DNA of 64,000 nt, taken from Brachionus plicatilis. Lineage: Eukaryota; Rotifera; Eurotatoria; Ploima; Brachionidae. Of the stretch, positions 54,894 to 64,000 are shown one piece after another (the first letter of the stretch is position 1; each line of letters starts with the position of its first letter). The stretch is from NCBI GenBank assembly GCA_010279815.1, contig QEOQ01000395.1:55656-119655 (forward strand), in the 5' to 3' direction. The notes under the pieces are model-generated. The model did not search any database, had not been told where the DNA came from, and saw only the letters and a program-made list of their open reading frames with translations. The translations under genes and the position numbers were made by a program.

Positions 54894-56939
54894 TAATATT
54901 AGTATTTGACTTTATAAGGCTCAAAAAACTAAGCTTTTTAGTAGACTCACTAAAATAAGATTTACGAGGCATAAATTCATGCTTTTTATTTAATTAATAA
55001 TTGCAGTTCATATTCGATTTTAATTTAATGATCAAATCTTGTCAAAAAGTGTTTGACAAATTTATTAATGAACCAATAATGGAAGAAATTGAGTATTCAT
55101 TTTTATTTTTATTTTTATATAAAAAATCATGCTATATATGCTTTACTTGTATTTAAAATCCTAAAAATTTTTATTTTTATTTAAGCTCTGTAAAATAATG
55201 CTGAATAATTATTTCATTTTAAATTAAAAAAAAAAGGATCATAAGAAAACTATTTTATTATTATTATTATTATTTATTTCAAAAATTACGCCAGATATAT
55301 TATAAATGGTACATGGAGTTCTGAATATTCTAAGTTTTCATAGCAGAGGAAAAATAATTAAGAATTTTAATCTATCATTTTTGATCTCGTGGAAGCAGTT
55401 GTGGAATTTTAAGCGATACAAAGAATTTTACAGTATTCTAGGTTTGCACAAAATTCTTAAAATTATAAGCCACAAAAAACATGGAAAATTCAAAATAAAA
55501 TAGTCGATAATTAAAAATAAAAAAAAAGATATTTTTCAATTTATATTAAATAAAATAATACTATTAAAAAGATTTTTTTTACTCGCAGTCAATTTAGTAC
55601 TTTTTGGGTGATTTTAGTTCATCTTTTGGTCTTTCCCAATTTAAATGCCAATATTGTTTGCATTTCTCTTTTCTTTCAGCTCTATGTTTATGAGTTTTTG
55701 GATTTATTTGTAAGGTAAAAAAAAATATTAAAACAACTTTTTAAAAATATATAAAATATGAAGCAATAAAAAATTAAGATTGAATATGTGGGATAAAGTC
55801 AAACAAAAATCTGTCTGTTTAAGTCTGTAAAATATTTCGTAAATTTTTGAATGTAAATTTACGTAAAATAATCATGACGTAGCAATACTCTTTATTAAAT
55901 AGGTACTTTTCTTTTATACAAATTTTGATAAAAATGTAAAATGTAAAAAAGCTTATCAATTTTTTTTGCATTTTCCTCAGTTTTGTTTGATCTTTCCAGA
56001 TTTGGAACTTTTTGTTTGAGTTTCCCAGAAAAAAATCATTTTGAGTTAAATCCAGCACTAAAGTTTGAAATTTACGCCAAAAATTTTTTGAATTCAATTT
56101 GTAGTACAAGATCAAATTCAAATTTCAAAAAAAAAATTTTATAGTTTTTTTAATGGCTGCGCGCTATTTTAATTAAATCTTTTATTTTATATTTTAAAAA
56201 GGATTCAACCACTGCATACTCAAAAATTTTGCTTGTTTAGATATGTTTACCAGAACTAAGTCGAAAGAGAAAGCAAAAGTTTGGAAAAGATTTCGTACTT
56301 TTTTTCGAAAAATTTTGATTTTTTAAAATCAATTTTTTAAATTTTAAGATTAATTTTGGGATAAATAATCAAAATTATCAAAATAAATAATCAAAATTTA
56401 ATCAATCATTTTAAAGTTAAGTCGATAAAGAAGATGTTGATAAAGAAGATAGTGACGAATTTTATTTTTCTGTCTTCACTCCATTAACTTGTAAAATTTA
56501 AACTAGGACTCAGAAATCAAGGCTTTTCTTTATCTGTAATGTTAAAATCCTTTGTCTCTATAGGAATACTTTTTTGAGTTGTGATTTTACTTCCTGCATC
56601 AAATCGCTTTTACACCACAGTAATAAAGTTTAACTGAGGAGACAATTGTTGTAGCTATAGCAAGAGTTACAACGGTAATTTAAGTTTTATGTAAATTGAA
56701 CTGCAGAATTTTAAATTTTTTTTATAGTTATTTTTAACTAAGTTTAATTTTGAGTAAAAATTTAATTACAATTAAAATTATTTCCATAGATTCTAAAATC
56801 AATCTTTTGTTAAATAAAATGTTTAAATTTGGAAAAATTTGGTTTACAAGTAAAATTTTGATCTTTCATTTACAGAGCCATGGTTCAAGTTTTCTAATGT
56901 CTTATTTACAAATTATTTCCAAAACTGGTCATGTCGAAC
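54894..56939. other. AT-rich region with weak coding-like frames
   Basis: No confident gene. Two minus-strand frames stand out from the composition. 55603-55720 contains NPKTHKHRAERKEKCKQYWH and ERPKDELKSPKKY before a stop. 55950-56121 contains FWRKFQTLVLDL and FQIWKDQTKLRKMQKK. They could be exons of one small unknown gene, but the splice sites do not settle it. Confidence 0.3.
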
Positions 56940-57260
56940 ATGTGATCAAGTGTTCACAAAAAATGTGATCATTTTGATCGCCAAATTATTTTTGTCCTTT
57001 AAAATTTGTGGTGAATTTATGAAGATTGAAATAAGTGTTTAATTAATTATGTCAAAGAAACATAAATAAAATACTTTAAATATTTTTTATTAATTGAGAT
57101 TGAAAAAATTTATTTCTAAAGACTCGAATAAACTTTAAATATTACTATACTTTGTAATTAAAATTTTTTTCATCATTTTAATCTGAATTTTCTTGTTTTT
57201 TTCTTTACAAAAAATGTGATCAATGTTAAATAATCATATTTTTTTGTGACTTGATCACAT
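56940..57260. mobile_element. MITE with ATGTGATCAAGT inverted ends
   Basis: Left ATGTGATCAAGTGTTCACAA, inverse right ATGTGATCAAGTCACAAAAA, about 35 bp of imperfect inversion, 321 bp in all. TGTGATC motifs recur inside both ends and again at 61625-61680. No target duplication recognised. Confidence 0.55.
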
Positions 57261-58898
57261 AGTTGAGATAACCCTTCAAAATTTCCTTTCTTTTAAATGT
57301 GTCCAGAAAATTTTTATGTAATGGTCCAAGTCAGTGTCACTGACCTTATTTATCTATTTTTTTATTTATCTGGCTGTATATTAATTTGCTAAAATAATTT
57401 TTATAAACATAAGAAGTAAAGTAACCTGTGTATTAACAAAAGTTTTTTTGCAACAAAAACTAGATACAAGATAAATTATCTTAGATAATTTTTATAAGTT
57501 TCTTAAATATTACTAATATTTAAAAAACTTTTTATAGGATGTTTGGTATTGTGCTGGTGCCTGGTGATTTGGTTTGCATCTAAAAGGACTTTTTAAACTT
57601 TTTTTTTGACAAATAACTAATAAAGTCATAGGTACCAATAGGAATTCTCAAATTAATAATTTTTACCTATTTGGTATCTAAATTCTATTCATTTTAAAAT
57701 TTTTAATTCTTAGGGAGTCTTCGAAAAAACAAACAAGACTTGTTTGGATTGATCTCCACTTTCCAGTCTTCAACAAATTTGTTGCGAAATTCAAGGAGTT
57801 TATTTGAGAAAATGATTTAAATTATTAAATGTTAAGTTTTTTATTAAAGTTAAATAATGCAAATTATCATTCAGGCTTTTAAAATAAAAGCCAATTGTTT
57901 AATTATCAATAATTATTTTAATCTATATGTTTGTAAAGCTTTGTAAAAATATTTTGAACTAAATTTAAGAAAAAAAAACTGATAAAATAAACATTTAATC
58001 AGTATAATATTTAAAATATGTGTCAATTACTTTAAATTAAAATTCAATTTACTTTTAATCAAAAATGCGGTATTTGGTCAATTAACTAGGTTATATCTAG
58101 TTTAGATTTAAAGATTTTAATCTCAAAATATATTTAAAACAATTTTATTACTCTTTTAAATCAATTCTTCTGAAAAATAATTTTTTTAATTAAAAATATA
58201 GTCATTTTTTTACCAAAAACATTTAATTATTTAAATAGAAAATATTTTTTTAAATTGTTTATAATTTTACTATAGTGAATGATTAGCAATCAGATACAGA
58301 ATCTGGATGACGAGAATATCTTGAGACTTTCTTGCGTTATTAAGACTGCCCAGTAAATATCGCTCACGAAAATAAAACGTTTAGGTAGATTAATTTTGAA
58401 AATAACGTCAATGCTATGCTTTTATAATGAAAATTAAATCACTTTAGAGAATTTTATCAATTAAAAATATAATTTGTCTTTTAGTTCTAGGTAATTTCAG
58501 TAAAAATTTTTCATTAGGAAATTTAATTAAATTTTTTTTTAGTCTTGACGTTATTTTTAAGCATAAATATTATAATAAATTTTGAATTTTTAATGCCATT
58601 CAGGTAATTTTAGAATTTTGTTTTTGATATTTTTTTTTATTTTTGAATAATTAAATTCGTTAATATTCTTTATGAAAGTCTAAATAAAGCTTAAATTTTT
58701 TATTAATGACACATTTTTCTTTAAAATGATTATTTTTATATAAATTTAATAGATAGCGCCATAAAAATCCGGTGTATATTTATTAATGCTAAAATATGAC
58801 AAGGCATCTAAATTTTGAGACGAAAAATAAATTTTCCAACAGTATTAATTAAACAATTTTCTTATTTTGGTTAATAAAAAATTAAAAAAATAAAAATC

Positions 58899-58930
<32 letters not shown>
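58899..58930. repeat. (AAT)n microsatellite
   Basis: About ten consecutive AAT units, then a CATAATAATT interruption. Confidence 0.9.
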
Positions 58931-59370
58931 CATAATAATTTATTTATTTTTTTTAAATATTCAAGAAGATTTTATTAATTCAAAAATTTTGATTAAAACT
59001 TCATTAATTTGTTTCATTTGTTTCAATTTGAATATCTGATTTATATTTTGTAAATTAATAGACCGATTAAAACAAGTAAAAATAATAAAAATACTGAGCA
59101 TAATTCAAAATAATATCTAAAGGTCATAAAACTTTGTTTCAAATATTTTTTGTGTCTTAATTTCCTAAACATAAATAGATATTTAAATTGAAACAAATGA
59201 ATGAGTTATGAAGTTTTCTCAAAATTTTATGAATATACAGAATGTTCTAAATTTTAGTAAACATTCTTGTAGATCTAAAAAATAAATCAATTAGTAAAAA
59301 ATTTATGTAAATAAAAACAAAAATCAAATTTTTATCAAAAGCTACGTTTTTTTAGCGCAAAAAATTAACC

Positions 59371-59424
59371 AAACAATAAGTGAAAATCACGTCATAAAAA
59401 AGACGTGATTTTCACTTATTGTTT
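59371..59424. repeat. perfect 23-bp stem hairpin, 8-nt loop
   Basis: AAACAATAAGTGAAAATCAC then GTC at 59371-59393 is followed after ATAAAAAA by its exact inverse at 59402-59424. No other part of the neighbourhood is inverted. Confidence 0.95.
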
Positions 59425-60603
59425 TAGTGTGACGATACTCAAAATGTCTATAATAGATAAATTGGATTAAGTTGAGAAGAAATCAGCATGATTCTGCCCC
59501 ACTATTTAGCTATGTCAAGTATTAATATTTTTATACTAATATGAAAATGATTACGTCCCTATAAATTGATTAAAAACAAAGATTTTCTTTTTACCTTTAT
59601 TAGTATTTATCATTTTCTGACGGAGATTAGATAAAAATAAAATAAAATTAAATAACATAAAAAATGGAAGTAGCACATAAAGAAAGATAATAAAAAATCA
59701 TTTAAACATAATTAAAAGTTACAAATCTGTGAATACAAATAAGTCTTAATAAAGTCAAAAACAAAATAACTATTCATAAATAATAAATATTTACACCTTT
59801 AACTAGTGATTTTTGGTTTAGGTGCATGTCATAATCATGTAAGACACGCTTTGTTGCATGAACAATATTGACTGTTCACCTTCATCTTATGTCAAGTCGT
59901 TGTGTCATTGCACAATATAGAGTAATTTTGAATTGATGTAGTTGGGTTTTATTTTTGAAAATTGTTTAAAAAGTGTTCGAGTTCCACATCAGAACCAAAA
60001 GCTGTCATATAAATCCATTCAATTTTCGACACATTTTATTTATTTATTTAAACCAAATACAAAAATATTTTATATATTTTTACCTTTTAAATCCCAAGTT
60101 AGGTGATTTTTAACTCTTCAAATTTTTTTATCAAAAAATATAACAATTTGTGTATAATTATATTTTTTGAAATTTTATTTTAGTTTTTGTTTTTTTTTTC
60201 TCTTTTTAGGAAGTTAATTTAGAGATATTTTTTTGTGTCGACTATTTTATTTGCAACATTCAAAATTGTATCAAAGTGTAAACTTTAATAAAAAAGGTTT
60301 TTCAATTTTTATTATTTGTTTCTGTTCTTTTTATCATTTTGTACTGAATTTGTTAAAATCTAAAAAATTCAAAATTCAAATTTAAATTTAAAATAAAAGA
60401 AATAAAAAAAAGAATAAATTGAAATGTAATAGTGACAAGTTGTACATGTTTAAATATTTAAGGGTTCTAGAAAAAAAAATGTTAGGTAGCGATTACATAA
60501 TGAAGTCAAGTATTCGATACATATTTATTCTAAACCTTCTTTATATTCTTCCACCAGTCTGAAAACAAATAGAATAAAATAGCACAGTCCTGTCCTAAAA
60601 TAA

Positions 60604-61577
60604 AGGGTGCTCGAAAAAGAATTTTCAAAATTTTGACAAGTAAAAAAATATGTTCCCATTGATCGAATTAAACCAAATTTTGTACAAATATTTTACTTTT
60701 TTTAATTACTTTAAAAGTTAAGTATCTATTTTTTTCCTGATATTTGCCGAGAGACTTTAAATTCATTTGAGACTTTAAACTTTAATTAATTTATGACTTA
60801 GCTTTACAAAAAATATGTATTTTATTAATTTTTTTAATGAGTCCTGCATATTTGTTCAAAAAACTTAAAAATTGCGTGAACTTACTTCGTAATAGATTAT
60901 GTCATAAAAACTACTTTTCTAAATTATGTAACTAAACAAATTAATTAATTCTAAAGTAAGTCTTAGTCCAATTTTAGGCATCTTTTGTTACTATTCTTTT
61001 TAAAAATTGAATTCTTTTGATAAAAATTGTGAGTATCTAGATTTGGTGAATTTGCAGACCATTTTAGAAAAAAAGTATAATTGGACAAACTCAAATAACT
61101 TTTGAACGATAGGACATAAAAAAATGATTAAGGGTCAATTTAATAGTTATTTATTGCTCTTTAAAATAAAATATTGAACAAATGTTTTTTCTGGATTTAA
61201 ATTAGAGGACAGGATGACTTCATGTAAAGGTATTCTAAGGTATTCTTTCTTTTAGTAAACCATGACTCAACTCATGAATAGACAATAAAATTTTAATCTA
61301 TAAAAGCATGTTTCTTTCTGTACTTTCTGTACTTTTTAGCTACTTAAATCATTATATAAAAAATTAAAGTTCTGGGTCTCAGGTGGAGTCCTGGTTTAGG
61401 GATTCGAGCGTGTTGCAGATTATATAAATATTAGTTAAAATTAATATTTTAACAATTGATTAATTAATATATATTTTAATTTCTTGATTATTAAAATCTA
61501 TTAAATAGTTGAATAAAATTTGGCTAAACATATTTTTTTACTTGTCAAAATTTTGGGCATCTTTTAATGAGCATCCG
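60604..61577. mobile_element. TIR element, family related to the receptor-intron ends
   Basis: Left GGGTGCTCGAAAAAGAATTT then TCAAAATTTTGACAAGTAAA; inverse right GGATGCTCATTAAAAGATGC then CCAAAATTTTGACAAGTAAA, followed in both by AAAATATGTT. About 970 bp, no coding content. The inner terminus is the one at both ends of the intron 17767-20783. Confidence 0.7.
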
Positions 61578-62190
61578 TAATTTTTTTACTGAATTCTAAA
61601 AATCGATTTAAAGACTGGTAACTATGTGATCTTCATGTTCACTAAATATGTGATCTTTGTCATTTTGCTGAATTTGTGATATGTGCTATTGGAAAAATAA
61701 GCGACCACAAGTCCGGACTTGAACTTGACTTGAGACTTGTGACTTTTAAGCAACTCTGGATTTAACTAAAAATGTTACCATAATCTATTCCGAGATTTAT
61801 TTAATAATAAGACTACCTCCAGTCCGCAATGTAAAATTAAAAATAATAATAGGAACATACCACTATTTCTTTCATTTGCTAGTTATTTTTTCAACAGCAA
61901 AAAGAATTTTTATCAGAAACTCTAGTTTTTATATTTTAATTAATTATTCTTTGTGCTGATTTAATTTCAACAATTATAATTTATTTTGTTATCACCTTAA
62001 AAGCTTATTTAAGTGTTAATCAAATTTTATATTATTTTTTTATCTGAATGAGCTTTAGCTCGGTAAAGATGAAAAAATAAAAAAATAAAATGTTATGAGC
62101 TTTAATTCACATATCTTATTTGAGAGATTAATTAAGTTAAATATTGAGTTTCAGCGCTCTTTTAACTCATCTACCATGGGACCAAATGTG
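61578..62190. other. AT-rich stretch with repeat relics
   Basis: It holds TGTGATCTT motifs (61625-61680), a relic of the AAGTC-type MITE ending GCAACTCTG (61700-61757) and a LINE/SINE tail (62041-62090). No gene. Confidence 0.45.
62041..62090 (+). repeat. LINE/SINE-like 3' tail with GAGC hairpin
   Basis: TATCTGAATGAGCTTTAGCT, CGGTAAAGAT, then an A-rich (AAAAAAT)n tail; plus orientation. Confidence 0.55.
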
Positions 62191-62880
62191 ATTTGAGATC
62201 AAGATTAATATTTTCTTTCAAGTTTTTTTCAAAAAATCATATCAAATTACTCTTCAATAGATCTTTTCATTTTCAACTACCCCGCTTTTATAAAGCGAAA
62301 GCTAGGGAACTGTCGACCATTGTGACCACTGACGGATCACCAATGAACTGGACCAGCTATAGACTATTATTTTTCCCAGGTTCTAACTGACACTCCTCAG
62401 GGAGTCGTTGCAGGCACCATAAACATTGCTGCCTCCAATAGCACTTTTATAAGTCTTCTGGGGCTTTTATCCTCGTCGCCAGATGTAATGTTGACATTAG
62501 TTCCCTTTTGACCCGTCCATCTAATCTTTTTCAATTGAAGTATTGGAACATGTATTTATTCTCCATCTTAACTTAAACGCTCATGATTAAGTTAATTACA
62601 GTCACTTCCCCAGCTCTGCCTTCATCACACTGAAGATTGTTATTCGTTTGGTCACCATTTCCTCGTGTCGATTTTTCATCCATGGTAGTTTTCCCCTTTC
62701 AGCTGGCTGGTGGCTGAGAGTGGTCGGACAAAGCTGTGCTTGTTGGAGCTTCTTTTTGTTCTACTGTTGACTTTGACAGACGGAGTTATGTGCTAGATTA
62801 CAGTGTCAGTGCCTGTGTAACATTTAAAGAATTGAATAAGATCACCTTTAGTCCTCCTGTCCTCCAGGAAGGTCAGACTT
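62190..62880. pseudogene. GC-richer block of decayed retroelement coding sequence
   Basis: Base composition rises clearly above its surroundings. On the minus strand, 62870-62793 reads FLEDRRTKGDLIQFFKCYTG and five more residues to a stop. This is the thumb-region motif that follows the reverse transcriptase in CR1/Jockey-type LINEs (LExRRxxGDLIxxfK). Further on the same strand, TKRSSNKHSFVRPLSATSQ fits the same C-terminal region. Nearby, 62390-62530 shows coding-like frames on both strands that I cannot assign. Stops and shifts show decay. Confidence 0.5.
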
Positions 62881-64000
62881 TAAATTTTTTTTTTAAATAT
62901 AAGTCCTAGTCCAGACTTTTGTTTAAATAATTGTGTTAATAATCCCAACTTAATTATTAATAATAAAGAAAAATCTTATACTATATCTGGTCACCTTCTT
63001 CCTGAAGTTTTAAATTTTAGTGAAGATTTTTTTTCTAAAAAATATTATACCCTATCTTATCCAAATTATTTAAATGAGTTGAAAACTTTTTGTTCAACAA
63101 ATGAAAAAAAATTCAGAATAAGCAGGAATCAAGGATTATTTTATTGTATTTAACCTTTAATTATCAAAACAATTTACAATTTATTTTTTTATTTTTTGAA
63201 TTTTATTTATTTGAAAAAAGAAACAAAATTAAATTAGACAAATTAAATGAAAAATAATTAAAACATTCATTTTTGAATTTTTGGCACAATTTGAATTAGA
63301 AAAAAGAATTTTTTTTTTATTTTTTTATTTTTTTTTTAAGACAATTTAAAAAAAAATAATGTCCTAAAAATTTATAGGTACATGTGTTTTATCACGTACA
63401 CGTGTTATTTTATGCGTTTTTAAAGCGTACAGACGTGTTTGTGTACGTGTACGTGTATGGTACTTTACCTGTGTTTGTGGCACAAACACGTGGAATTTTC
63501 GTGTCGGATTGTAATAAATTTCAGAATTTTCTTGCAATTTTAGCATAAAAGTTTTTACAGTTCTTCTTCAGTATTCAAAATTTGGGGGACGTTCAAAATG
63601 TAGAAAAAAAAACTTAGAAATAATTTATTATAGAAAAATTTCCATCGAATCAGATTCATAGAAAAAAAATTCATAGAATGACACATTTATAGAATTCGAA
63701 AAATATAGAAAATGAATTTATCAAATTCTATGAAAAAAATTGACTCATTATCTCACTTTATTTATGAATAAACAAATTAGCTAGACCATTTAAATTAAAT
63801 TTCAAAGTTAAATCAAAATCAATTCTACGATTATGTATTTTTCTATGTAAAAAACTTTCTATGTAATCACTATCCATGATAATTAATTCTATGAAATTGA
63901 CATTGAATTTGAAATTTGTCTTCTATTTATTTATTGAATTGAATTAACCTCCTTTAAGGAGAAGTAAAAAAATAAAAATAAAATTTTTTGTGTTTTTGTT
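62881..64000. other. AT-rich right end with an ACGTG motif cluster
   Basis: No gene. 63360-63505 is a cluster of ACGTG/CACGT motifs. 63590-63910 has scattered TTCTATGAA/ATAGAAA motifs in both orientations, which may be another foldback unit cut by decay. A hairpin tail (CTCCTTTAAGGAG plus A-rich tail) lies at 63947-63990. Confidence 0.4.

Larger units (their letters stand above)
57261..60603. other. AT-rich region, little content
   Basis: No gene recognised. It contains an AAT microsatellite (58899-58930), a perfect hairpin (59371-59424) and two short non-AT-driven frames: 57716-57808 (SSKKQTRLVWIDLHFPVFNK) and about 58285-58355 (NQIQNLDDENILRLSCVIKT). The last two could be exon relics. Confidence 0.4.

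Noticed and set aside
59371..59424. Bacterial-type terminator
   Set aside because: The surrounding genes are clearly eukaryotic and the hairpin is not followed by a T-run.
62270..62340. Possible tRNA in the GC-richer block
   Set aside because: No cloverleaf pairing or B-box could be found; no convincing tRNA was seen anywhere in the window.
63364..63546. 60-codon minus-strand frame with Thr/Arg repeats
   Set aside because: The sequence is the ACGTG motif cluster read as protein.

Overview
The window is a very AT-rich piece of an invertebrate animal genome: animal-type genes, introns mostly 46-58 bp with GT...AG ends, and dense small transposons. A monogonont rotifer such as Brachionus is my best guess from base composition, short introns and gene set; the sequence does not prove it. 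Two assembly gaps (2291-3264 and 29129-29299) are present.

Genes, left to right. (1) An Abl-family tyrosine kinase on the minus strand, cut by the left edge, intronless here and strikingly GC-rich. (2) A four-exon SLC41/MgtE-type magnesium transporter (8405-11263, plus). (3) A six-exon SMYD lysine methyltransferase on the minus strand, reaching from 28018 down to 14430. (4) A divergent ionotropic glutamate receptor-like channel (16937-22167, plus) that lies wholly inside the 10-kb fourth intron of the SMYD gene. (5) An intronless DEG/ENaC channel subunit (31615-33045, plus). (6) A coiled-coil plus leucine-rich-repeat protein (46430-42010, minus) of unknown role. Apart from the nested pair, nothing suggests that the genes act in one pathway.

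The remainder is mostly mobile DNA. Several elements have readable terminal inverted repeats (TIRs) and 8-10 bp target-site duplications (TSDs): 15868-16103, 18826-19782, 28352-28691, 36097-37747, 38021-38564, 43700-44292, 44576-45353. Others are composite or foldback elements: 22465-22763, 28963-30597 with a nested piggyBac derivative, 33106-34934, and a hairpin with roughly 380-bp arms at 52464-53280. A 715-bp repeat is present twice; copy B shows the empty sites of two insertions carried by copy A. A non-LTR retrotransposon fragment lies at 48185-50740, and at least five LINE/SINE-like 3' tails with a conserved hairpin are scattered about.

The most notable patterns are: a receptor gene nested in a methyltransferase intron; a receptor intron whose ends nearly coincide with transposon inverted repeats; and four unrelated small TIR elements that each keep only a short zinc-binding type of ORF (piggyBac cysteine-rich tail, PHD-like, SWIM, zinc-ribbon-like) without a catalytic transposase core.
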